Shown here piece after piece: positions 1 to 5,139 of a stretch of 7,673 nucleotides of DNA; the first letter of the stretch is position 1; each line of letters opens with the position of its first letter. The notes below the pieces were generated by a model. The model was not told where the DNA came from. It searched no databases and was given only the letters and a program-made list of their open reading frames with translations. Made by a program: the position numbers and the translations under genes. Source of the stretch: Paracoccaceae bacterium (GTDB lineage Bacteria > Pseudomonadota > Alphaproteobacteria > Rhodobacterales > Rhodobacteraceae); assembly GCA_020441345.1 (NCBI GenBank), contig JAGRMK010000055.1, positions 2,000 to 9,672 of the forward strand, given 5' to 3'.

Positions 1-92
1 TCCAATGCGGCCAGTACAACCGCCGCGAACAGCTTGCGCGCCCGCTGGCCTTGCTCGTGGTTGTACGCCGTGCCGTCCACCGAGTCGAACAT
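1..92 (-). CDS. DUF6280-like small hypothetical protein, N-terminal fragment (3' end outside window)
   Basis: Reading leftwards from the ATG at 92-90 gives 30 codons without a stop before the window edge. The peptide begins MFDSVDGTAYNHEQ and continues with GQRARKLFAAVVLAAL. From memory this matches the start of a roughly 100-residue protein family of unknown function (DUF6280) that is near-universal in Rhodobacterales; the FDSVDGTA and RARKLFAAVVLAAL blocks are what I recognise. An AAGGA Shine-Dalgarno-like stretch lies about 10 nt upstream of the ATG, which supports the start. The gene is divergent from efp, and the two share the region 93-307. No function can be assigned. The family name is recalled, not searched; the reading frame and start are directly visible. 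Confidence 0.8.
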   Translation of the reverse strand, partial: MFDSVDGTAYNHEQGQRARKLFAAVVLAAL

Positions 93-178
93 ACCAATAC
101 CGTCCTTATTCTTGCTCTTGCATTTTCTGGCGTTCGCCTCTTTAACGGGATATCGATGTGATTCGCTACCAATATCAC

Positions 179-193
179 GCATGGCCGCCATGC
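179..193. repeat. Perfect inverted repeat GCATGG-CCG-CCATGC
   Basis: Two 6-bp arms, GCATGG and CCATGC, are exact reverse complements around a 3-bp spacer. The element sits upstream of the efp promoter candidate and between the divergent genes, where an operator would be expected. It could bind a dimeric regulator or be a chance palindrome; no known consensus is matched. Confidence 0.4.
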
Positions 194-237
194 AGTGAGT
201 GCATATCTTTCGGATTTCTCCGCTGTATCTGGTAAGC

Positions 238-266
238 TTGCACCAAGCCACCCCGCAAGATATAGG
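238..266 (+). promoter_or_regulatory. Candidate sigma-70 promoter for efp
   Basis: TTGCAC at 238-243 and TATAGG at 261-266 are separated by exactly 17 nt. The -10 matches the consensus TATAAT at four of six positions, including the first four. Transcription would begin near 273, giving a leader of about 35 nt before the efp ATG at 308. Spacing and placement are good, but the -35 is only a half match, so this is a reading of motifs, not a demonstrated start site. Confidence 0.5.
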
Positions 267-307
267 CATCGGCAAGTCGTTCTCAACGTTTTCTCAAGAG
301 TTTTCTC

Positions 308-871
308 ATGCCCAAGATCAACGGTAACGAAATCCGTCCCGGCAACGTGTTGGAACATGACGGCGGCCTGTGGGTCGCGGTCAAGGCCAGCCACGTCAAG
401 CCTGGCAAAGGCGGTGCCTTCGCTCAGGTCGAGCTGAAGAACCTGCGCGACGGCCGCAAGCTGAACGAGCGGTTCCGCTCGGCCGACAAGGTCGAACAGG
501 TGCGGCTTGACCAGAAGGACCAGCAGTTTCTCTATGAAACCGACGGGATGCTGACCTTCATGGACACCGAGTCGTTCGAACAGATCGAACTTCCCGCCGA
601 TCTTCTGGGCGATCGCCGCCCGTTCCTTCAGGACGGCATGACGGTGACCATCGAATACTACGGCGAAGAGGCGCTGAACGTCTCGCTGCCGCAAAAGGTC
701 ACCTGCAAGATCGTCGAGACCGAGCCGGTCGTCAAAGGTCAAACCGCCGCAAACTCGTTCAAGCCGGCGATCCTGGACAACGGGGTCAAGGTCATGGTGC
801 CGCCCTTCGTCGGGCAGGACGAGGACATCATCGTCAACACCGAGACCTTCGAATACGCAGAGCGCGCCTGA
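308..871 (+). CDS. efp: Elongation factor P
   Basis: EF-P binds between the ribosomal P and E sites and relieves stalling at polyproline stretches. The 187-residue length is typical of the family. An N-terminal KOW-like domain (about residues 1-60) carries the loop KPGKGGAF, placing a lysine at position 34, the residue that is post-translationally modified in E. coli EF-P. A central OB domain (about 65-128) and a C-terminal OB domain (about 129-187) follow; the latter holds the family signature around residues 152-170 (KPAILDNGVKVMVPPFVG). The ATG at 308 has only a weak SD (CAAGAG, 295-300), but the protein starts exactly where homologues do (MPKINGNEIRPG). It heads a plus-strand run with the META-domain gene 3 nt downstream. 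Whether K34 is lysylated, and by what enzyme, cannot be told from this window. Confidence 0.98.
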   Translation: MPKINGNEIRPGNVLEHDGGLWVAVKASHVKPGKGGAFAQVELKNLRDGRKLNERFRSADKVEQVRLDQKDQQFLYETDGMLTFMDTESFEQIELPADLLGDRRPFLQDGMTVTIEYYGEEALNVSLPQKVTCKIVETEPVVKGQTAANSFKPAILDNGVKVMVPPFVGQDEDIIVNTETFEYAERA

Positions 872-874
872 TCC

Positions 875-1276
875 ATGCGCGCTGGCCTGGTCCTTGCGGC
901 ATGGTTGGGGGTTGGCGGGGCTTGCACCGCCGACAGCCTGCCCGAGGGCCAATGGCAGGTTATCGCGCTTGGGCCGTCGGCGATCGAAGTCGCCGATGGT
1001 GTCACGGTGAGCTTGTCGGACGGGCAAGCCTCGGGGCGTTCCGGGTGCAACCGCTTTACCGGTTCCTATTCAGTGGATGGACCGGCCTTCTCTTTCGGGC
1101 CCTTGGCCGCGACGCGCATTGCCTGTCGCGGACGCGCAGCCGAAGTCGAGGCGCTGTTCAACACGGTGATCGGATCGGTCACCGGCTGGGAACGCGACGG
1201 CGAGACCCTGGTCCTGATGTCCGATGCGCTGCCGGTTCTGCGCGCCGTGCCACGTCTCGATCCGGTAGAGCGGTAA
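875..1276 (+). CDS. META-domain (HslJ-like) envelope protein
   Basis: The 133-residue protein has a short hydrophobic N-terminus (residues 3-16) and then a single META domain (PF03724 type). The diagnostic block is SGRSGCNRFTGSYSVDG (53-69), followed by the LAATRIAC block (77-84) and a closing strand pair WERDGETLVL (105-114). Cys58 and Cys84 are at the two positions often conserved in META domains and could form a disulfide. META proteins are exported or lipid-anchored and include HslJ, linked to heat and novobiocin tolerance; the molecular role is poorly defined. Cys17 follows GGA, an imperfect lipobox, so lipoprotein versus soluble periplasmic is open. The ATG lies 3 nt after the efp stop with a poor SD, which suggests translational coupling to efp. 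Confidence 0.88.
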   Translation: MRAGLVLAAWLGVGGACTADSLPEGQWQVIALGPSAIEVADGVTVSLSDGQASGRSGCNRFTGSYSVDGPAFSFGPLAATRIACRGRAAEVEALFNTVIGSVTGWERDGETLVLMSDALPVLRAVPRLDPVER

Positions 1277-1277
1277 C

Positions 1278-1297
1278 ACGGGCACCCATGTCCCCGT
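1278..1297 (+). other. Small imperfect hairpin in the META/phosphatidyltransferase spacer
   Basis: ACGGG at 1278-1282 pairs with CCCGT at 1293-1297; after one C-C mismatch, AC pairs with GT around a CCAT loop. It occupies most of the 42-nt spacer and has no T-run, so it is not a standard intrinsic terminator. It may be a processing or stability element, or incidental. The next gene's SD (AAGAGG, 1307-1312) lies just after it. Confidence 0.3.
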
Positions 1298-1318
1298 AAG
1301 GACAGCAAGAGGTTCCCC

Positions 1319-1933
1319 ATGCTAGATCGTCACGTCCGCCCCTTTATCGACCCGCCCTTGAACGCTTTCGGCCGCCGTGTTGCCGCAGCCGGGCTTAGCG
1401 CGAACGCCGTGACCACAATGGGGCTGATGCTCGGGTTGGCGGCGGCGATCTGTGTGGCGGTCGGGGCATATGGAGCGGCATTGGCCCTGATCCTCGCCTC
1501 GCGGTTGGCTGATGGGCTGGACGGGGCTGTTGCCCGGGCAACCCGTGCCAGCGATTTCGGCGGGTATTATGACATTCTGGCCGATTTCGTGTTTTACGCC
1601 GCCGTGCCGATGGGCTTCATCTGGGCCGATCCGGGCGCGCATGGCCTCGCGGGTGGGGCGCTGCTGGCAGCGTTTTATGTCAATGCCGCATCTTTTCTGG
1701 GCTACGCGATCCTGGCTGAAAAGCATCGCCTCAGCACAAGCGCCAATGGCCGCAAATCCTGGTATCACGCGGGCGGGTTGCTGGAGGGCACGGAAACCAT
1801 CGCGTTCTTCGTGGCCTTGTGCCTGTTCCCGGCGGCCTTCGTGCCGCTCGCCTGGGTTTTCGCGGCGCTATGCCTGGTGACGGCGCTGGCGCGGCTGGCC
1901 GTCGCCCGCGATCAGTTCGCTGATCAAGGCTGA
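1319..1933 (+). CDS. CDP-alcohol phosphatidyltransferase family membrane protein
   Basis: This family transfers a phosphatidyl group from a CDP-alcohol to a second alcohol at the inner membrane, making phospholipid headgroups. The 204-residue protein shows the catalytic signature at residues 65-89: D65-x2-D68-G-x2-A-R73, then G81-x3-D85-x3-D89, which binds two metal ions. The gap between R73 and G81 is 7 residues where PgsA-type enzymes have 8; I believe this is normal for the short YnbA-like subfamily. Hydrophobic segments lie near 30-62, 88-103, 110-133 and 158-195, consistent with about six membrane helices. The ATG is preceded by AAGAGG with 6-nt spacing. It is the last gene of the efp run and overlaps the convergent lipocalin gene by 10 nt. 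The acceptor alcohol (glycerol phosphate, inositol, serine or other) is not evident. Confidence 0.9.
   Translation: MLDRHVRPFIDPPLNAFGRRVAAAGLSANAVTTMGLMLGLAAAICVAVGAYGAALALILASRLADGLDGAVARATRASDFGGYYDILADFVFYAAVPMGFIWADPGAHGLAGGALLAAFYVNAASFLGYAILAEKHRLSTSANGRKSWYHAGGLLEGTETIAFFVALCLFPAAFVPLAWVFAALCLVTALARLAVARDQFADQG
1910..1925. other. Perfect 6-bp hairpin at the convergent gene junction
   Basis: GATCAG (1910-1915) and CTGATC (1920-1925) pair perfectly around a TTCG loop (CGAA on the other strand). It lies inside the last codons of the phosphatidyltransferase gene and reaches the stop codon of the lipocalin gene (1924-1926). There is no T-run on either side, so it is not a textbook intrinsic terminator. 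With the two genes overlapping tail to tail there is no other spacer for termination, so it may act as a bidirectional 3'-end or pausing structure. The loop-closing pair is G-C, not the C-G of the ultrastable UUCG tetraloop. Confidence 0.45.
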
Positions 1934-2463
1934 GTCACGCGCTCCAGTCCCGCAGAGTCATAGCCGTTGCGTTCCAGCACCGCGACCGCGCCGTCATAGG
2001 CGTCCTGGTCAATCCGGGGCGTGCGTGCCAGGATCCAGCCATAGGTGCGCCCCGGCTCGCCGACCACCGCAAGGCTATAATCGGGCGCGACATCGAGCAC
2101 GTAATAGTCGCCCCGGATGAAGGGCAGGAACCAGACGAAATTCACCGACAACCGCCCCGGCCCTTCGACACGGGCGGTGCCCTCTGCCACCTCGATCGGG
2201 CCATCGACGGCGCCCTTGTGGCAGGTGTTGCGCACTCCCACGGTGCCGTTGTCGTTGAGCGTATATTCAGCGGTCACGGCGTAACAATCGCGTTCGAACC
2301 GGTTGGGAAACCGCGCGATCTCATACCACAGACCGGCATAGCGGTTGATATCGAGCGAGGTTTCCACCGAGATCGGCGCCTCGGCATCGCCGTGGCGCTG
2401 CGCCTGGGCCGGGTTGGCGGCGAGAACCGCACCCATCAAGGCCGTGATTGCCTGTGAACGCAT
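1924..2463 (-). CDS. blc: Blc-type bacterial lipocalin, secreted
   Basis: Bacterial lipocalins bind lipids, probably lysophospholipids or fatty acids, in the envelope. The 179-residue product has a Sec signal peptide (residues 1-21, cleavage likely after NPAQA), then the lipocalin barrel. First conserved region: D-I-N-R-Y-A-G44-L-W46-Y-E-I-A-R-F (the GxW motif); second: APDYSLAVVG (126-135); third: LARTPR (145-150). Cys60 and Cys81 could form a disulfide. E. coli Blc is an outer-membrane lipoprotein; here there is no lipobox cysteine, so the protein is probably soluble and periplasmic. The frame stays open upstream to 2766, but the ATG at 2463 is preferred: it begins the signal peptide and has GGAGG (2469-2473) 5 nt upstream. 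The upstream extension has no family resemblance. Confidence 0.93.
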   Translation of the reverse strand: MRSQAITALMGAVLAANPAQAQRHGDAEAPISVETSLDINRYAGLWYEIARFPNRFERDCYAVTAEYTLNDNGTVGVRNTCHKGAVDGPIEVAEGTARVEGPGRLSVNFVWFLPFIRGDYYVLDVAPDYSLAVVGEPGRTYGWILARTPRIDQDAYDGAVAVLERNGYDSAGLERVTQP

Positions 2464-2488
2464 GGAAACCTCCAGTTGTCGAGCCCAT

Positions 2489-2516
2489 GATCTAGGAGGG
2501 GCGTGTCCAATTGCAA
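2489..2516 (-). promoter_or_regulatory. Candidate promoter for the lipocalin gene
   Basis: On the minus strand, TTGCAA (2516-2511) and TAGATC (2494-2489) are separated by 16 nt. The predicted start near 2482 would leave a leader of about 19 nt that contains the GGAGG site. The hexamers match consensus at only about half of their positions; placement is the main argument. Confidence 0.4.
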
Positions 2517-2857
2517 GGCGTCGCACCGCGCGCGCCATGGCCCCCAAACAGAGCGAAAAGCGCGCCAGCAAGCAGGAACCGATGCGTGACGGTGCCGCCA
2601 GATGGGCTATGGGCGGGCGCCGATCCGGTGCCTTGGACGCGGGTCGATCAGGTCGAGAAAGACCAGATGCCCCAAACCCCCTGGCAGAGGCCAATTTGAC
2701 GGGCTCCGTGACGCGACGGATCTTGCGGCCTGAGTGTGCCAGGGCAGGCGTTTTCAACTCGCCCATGCCCGATGCGTGATCGCCCTGCTGATCGTGTCAG
2801 AACCGCCTGTCACAAGAATACGCGACCGGAAAAAGCAGACATGTGTTGCAATGCCAA

Positions 2858-2869
2858 GGGATTTATCCC
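2858..2869. repeat. Short inverted repeat GGGAT-TT-ATCCC
   Basis: Two exact 5-bp arms flank a 2-bp centre. The loop is too short for a stable RNA hairpin, so if functional it is more likely a protein-binding palindrome. It lies in the gene-free gap downstream of the acyl-CoA dehydrogenase, with no gene start nearby to regulate, so chance is a real possibility. Confidence 0.25.
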
Positions 2870-2888
2870 GGTGATTTCCGATGCCGCT

Positions 2889-2907
2889 GCCCCGTTCCTG
2901 CCGGGGC
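2889..2907 (-). terminator. Terminator-like hairpin after the acyl-CoA dehydrogenase
   Basis: GCCCCG (2889-2894) and CGGGGC (2902-2907) pair perfectly around a 7-nt loop, starting 13 nt beyond the dehydrogenase stop codon. All six pairs are G-C. No T-run follows in the direction of transcription, so this would be an atypical intrinsic terminator or a 3'-end stabilising structure ahead of Rho-dependent termination. Confidence 0.4.
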
Positions 2908-2920
2908 CGAGCGCCGTATG

Positions 2921-4705
2921 TCAGAAGCAGTCGGCATCGGCCTCAAAGGCGCTCAGGTCGTTGCTGAGCAGCGTTTCCGCCCAGCCCTTCGTGCGCACGA
3001 GCTCACGATTGAAAAAGAACACCGCCGACTGCTTCTTGCCCTTGGTGAAGGGGCTTTCGCCGTCGCGCGCCTCTTTGCGCAGGGCCGCCATCACGATGCG
3101 CAGGTGCATCCAGGCGAGCACCACATGGCCCGTGAAATCCAGATAGAGGGTCGCGTTGGCCAGACCCTTGCGGCGGTCCTTCGCGACTTCGCCAACAAGG
3201 AACGCCGTGACGGTTTCGAACCGTGCAACGCTGTCATCGAGTGCCTGGATCAATACCGGGTCGACTTGGCCCCGCGCGGCGTCGATGTCGGTGCGAATGC
3301 GCCGTGTCAGCAGGTGCACCCCGGCGCCGTCCTTCATCATCACCTTGCGACCGAGGAAATCCATGCCCTGGATGCCGTGCGTGCCCTCGTGGATCGGGTT
3401 CAGGCGATTGTCACGGTAGCAGCGTTCGATCGGGTAGTCGCGCGTATAGCCCGCGCCGCCCAGCACCTGCAGCGCGTGCTTGTTGGCCTCGAGGCAGAAT
3501 TCCGACGGCCAGGACTTGGTGATCGGCGTCAGCATTTCCAGCATCAGCGCGGCCTCGCGCCGTTCGGCCTCGTCGCTGGTCGAGACGGAGACATCCACCA
3601 GCAGCGCGCAATAGAGGCCCAGTGCCAGCGCCCCCTCGGCGGCGGCCTTCTGGGCCAGCAAGAGACGCCGGATATCCGCGTGCTCGGTCAACAGAACCTG
3701 CGGCTTCGTCGCGTCCTTGTCGTCTGGATGGCGGCCCTGCGGCCGTTCGCGGGCATAGGCCAGCGAGGCCTGATAGGCGCATTGCCCCAGTGCCGTCGCG
3801 CCCAACCCGACGGCGATCCGCGCCTCGTTCATCATCTGGAACATGTAGCCGAGGCCGTGATTCTCCTGACCGATCAGGTAGCCGACGCAATCACCGTTCT
3901 CACCGAAGTTCAGGGCGCAGTTGGTGGTCGCCTTGTAGCCCATCTTGTGATTCAGGCCGGCCAGGGTGACGTCGTTGCGCGGACCCAGCGTGCCGTCGTC
4001 GTTGACCCGGAACTTCGGCACCAGGAACAGCGAGATGCCCTTCACCCCGGCGGGGCCGCCCGGCACCTTGGCCAGCACCAGATGAACGATGTTCTCGGAA
4101 ATGTCGTGCTCGCCGCAGGAAATCCACATCTTGCGGCCGGAAATCCGGTAGGTGCCATCGCCGTTCGGCCGCGCGGTGGTGGTGATGTCGGACAATGACG
4201 ACCCGGCCTGCGGTTCCGACAGGCACATCGTCGCCAGGTAGCGCCCGGTCAGCATCGGGGCGAGATAGGTCGCCTTCATCGCCGCGTCGCCATAGCTGGC
4301 CAGCAGACGCCCCGCCGCGGCGGTCAGCATGCCGTAGCCCTGAAAGGCAATATTGGCGGTGGAAAAGATGTAATAGACCGCTTGCACCACCGTCTCGGGC
4401 AAGCCCAGCCCGCCCAGATCCTCGGGGAAAGGGGCGGCGATGAAACCGGCGTCGGCAAAGGCGCGGACCGCCGCGCCGGTTTCCGGGATCATCCGCACCG
4501 CGCCATCGACGAATTGCGGCTCCTTCTCGTCGCCAAGGCGCGCGAAGGGCTCGAAATGCGACGCCGCCAGTTTCGAGGCCGTGTCGATGACGCCCTCGAC
4601 GACGGCGCGGTCAATGGTGCCGAACCGGTCCCGGGACAAAAGGCTTTCCAGATCGGCCACATCGAACAGCTGAAAGCCAAGGTCGGCGCGGTCAAATGTG
4701 GGCAT
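2921..4705 (-). CDS. Long acyl-CoA dehydrogenase (FadE/DmdC type) with extra C-terminal domain
   Basis: This is an FAD flavoenzyme that would oxidise an acyl-CoA to the 2-enoyl-CoA in fatty-acid or related acid degradation. The 594 residues contain an N-terminal helical domain (about 40-155), the middle beta domain with CLSEPQAGSSLSDI (161-174) and KMWISCGEH (192-200), the FAD/substrate helical domain (about 280-455), and the PF12806-type C-terminal extension (about 470-590) of the roughly 600-residue subfamily. Glu440 in NPIHEGT is the predicted catalytic base, close in position to the catalytic glutamate reported for Ruegeria DmdC. The ATG at 4705 is chosen over an upstream GTG at 4738 because AGGA lies about 9 nt before it and homologues start with MP. 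No dmdB, dmdD or other beta-oxidation gene is adjacent, so the substrate is undetermined: straight-chain acyl-CoA or methylmercaptopropionyl-CoA are both possible. Confidence 0.93.
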   Translation of the reverse strand: MPTFDRADLGFQLFDVADLESLLSRDRFGTIDRAVVEGVIDTASKLAASHFEPFARLGDEKEPQFVDGAVRMIPETGAAVRAFADAGFIAAPFPEDLGGLGLPETVVQAVYYIFSTANIAFQGYGMLTAAAGRLLASYGDAAMKATYLAPMLTGRYLATMCLSEPQAGSSLSDITTTARPNGDGTYRISGRKMWISCGEHDISENIVHLVLAKVPGGPAGVKGISLFLVPKFRVNDDGTLGPRNDVTLAGLNHKMGYKATTNCALNFGENGDCVGYLIGQENHGLGYMFQMMNEARIAVGLGATALGQCAYQASLAYARERPQGRHPDDKDATKPQVLLTEHADIRRLLLAQKAAAEGALALGLYCALLVDVSVSTSDEAERREAALMLEMLTPITKSWPSEFCLEANKHALQVLGGAGYTRDYPIERCYRDNRLNPIHEGTHGIQGMDFLGRKVMMKDGAGVHLLTRRIRTDIDAARGQVDPVLIQALDDSVARFETVTAFLVGEVAKDRRKGLANATLYLDFTGHVVLAWMHLRIVMAALRKEARDGESPFTKGKKQSAVFFFNRELVRTKGWAETLLSNDLSAFEADADCF

Positions 4706-4771
4706 GGCGATGTGTCCTGCAGCGAAACGCGAAAACACCCGGAAGGGCGGCGGCCTTCGGCCAGTTTGGCC

Positions 4772-4800
4772 TTTATGCCCTTTTCGCTGACGAGTTTGAA
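4772..4800 (-). promoter_or_regulatory. Candidate promoter for the acyl-CoA dehydrogenase
   Basis: On the minus strand, TTCAAA (4800-4795) and CATAAA (4777-4772) have a 17-nt spacer, and each matches consensus at four of six positions. The predicted start near 4765 gives a leader of about 60 nt to the ATG at 4705. The leader contains a GGCC-GAA-GGCC stem (4752-4762). No known operator sequence was recognised nearby. Confidence 0.45.
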
Positions 4801-5022
4801 GACCGCGATGGGGGGCTGGCGACGAAGAAACCCGCGGCGCGTCGGGATGAGGCGATCAAGCCCCCTGTGCTCTCAAATCCGGCAGTCTTCGGTTTCGTGA
4901 GATACTCGGCGCGGATGACCTGTGCGTGCCAGGCTTTCGGTCATACCCGGACAGGATCCGCCAACCTTGCCGGGGCACGGGGCTTGTCACACAATCGTGG
5001 CGTGCGCAAGATCCGAGGCTCT
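4801..5022. other. Spacer between the dehydrogenase promoter and tRNA-Arg, no gene seen
   Basis: Open frames crossing this stretch on the plus strand run on from the antisense of the dehydrogenase or into the antisense of the tRNA and show no family resemblance. A weak 6-bp inverted repeat (ATGACC 4915-4920, GGTCAT 4939-4944) has an 18-nt loop. No T-rich terminator was found after the tRNA. Confidence 0.5.
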
Positions 5023-5099
5023 TGGCGATCCCGGGAGGACTCGAACCCCCAACATCCTGATTAGAAGTCAGGTGCTCTATCCAGTTGAGCTACGGGACC
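5023..5099 (-). tRNA. tRNA-Arg, anticodon UCU
   Basis: The minus strand folds as a complete 77-nt cloverleaf. The acceptor stem GGTCCCG pairs with CGGGATC (one G-U), the D-arm is GCTC/GAGC, the anticodon stem is CCTGA/TCAGG around the loop CTTCTAA, and the T-arm is GGGGG/CCTCC around TTCGAGT. The anticodon TCT reads AGA (and possibly AGG) arginine codons, which are rare in a GC-rich genome. The discriminator base is G and the 3' CCA is encoded. The tRNA lies 40 bp downstream of the membrane-anchored hydrolase on the same strand, with its own promoter candidate. No integrase or att-like duplication is visible beside it. Confidence 0.97.
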
Positions 5100-5109
5100 G
5101 CTGGCGCCG

Positions 5110-5138
5110 TTCATGCGTCAGGCGCGGGGTGCAGTCAA
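5110..5138 (-). promoter_or_regulatory. Candidate promoter for tRNA-Arg
   Basis: TTGACT (5138-5133) matches the -35 consensus at five of six positions, and CATGAA (5115-5110) follows after a 17-nt spacer. The -10 ends 10 nt before the mature 5' end of the tRNA, the usual geometry for a short-leader tRNA promoter. The -35 lies immediately after the stop codon of the hydrolase gene. The -10 is weak, three of six positions. Confidence 0.5.
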
Positions 5139-5139
5139 G

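Larger units (their letters stand above)
93..307. promoter_or_regulatory. Divergent intergenic region between the DUF6280-like gene and efp
   Basis: This 215-bp stretch is clearly more AT-rich than the surrounding genes and must carry promoters for two diverging genes. It holds the efp promoter candidate at 238-266, a second plus-strand -35/-10-like pair further up (TTGCAT at 118-123, 17-nt spacer, TTTAAC at 141-146), and a perfect inverted repeat at 179-193. No convincing promoter was found for the minus-strand gene. The reading frame running in from 195 on the plus strand shows no family resemblance and overlaps the start of efp in another frame, so it is not called as a gene. Confidence 0.6.
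2464..2920. other. 457-bp region without a recognisable gene
   Basis: This stretch lies between the lipocalin start and the acyl-CoA dehydrogenase stop, both on the minus strand. Its left end carries the lipocalin promoter candidate and its right end a terminator-like hairpin. Several frames are open because of the high GC, for instance plus-strand 2537-2779 (80 codons), but none has a good SD, a family motif or a hydrophobic pattern. Other contents are an exact 11-bp direct repeat (2579-2589 and 2769-2779) and a 12-bp inverted repeat GGGAT-TT-ATCCC at 2858-2869. It could hold a decayed gene or a small RNA, but I see no positive sign of either. Confidence 0.55.

Noticed and set aside
2464..2766. 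N-terminal extension of the lipocalin to an upstream start
   Set aside because: The extension has no family resemblance and would bury the signal peptide. The ATG at 2463 has a strong GGAGG at 5-nt spacing.
2537..2779. 80-codon plus-strand frame in the gene-free gap, starting MAPKQSEKRASK
   Set aside because: It has no proper SD, no recognisable family and is Arg/Ala/Gly-rich as GC-driven noise would be. The frame is also open further upstream across the lipocalin antisense.
2843..4198. A 451-codon open frame on the plus strand
   Set aside because: It lies almost entirely antisense to the acyl-CoA dehydrogenase, whose full set of domains is intact. Long antisense open frames are expected opposite GC-rich genes, and its translation has no recognisable family.
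4915..4944. ATGACC/GGTCAT inverted repeat upstream of the dehydrogenase
   Set aside because: The 6-bp arms are 18 nt apart, more than 110 bp upstream of the promoter candidate, and match no consensus I know; chance is the simpler explanation.
4696..5064. Plus-strand frame ending in SREDSNPQHPD
   Set aside because: The ending is the antisense of the tRNA, a common cause of spurious gene calls; the rest has no family resemblance.
5023..5099. tRNA-Arg as an integration site for a mobile element
   Set aside because: tRNA genes often serve as att sites, but there is no integrase, no partial tRNA copy and no compositional shift on either side.
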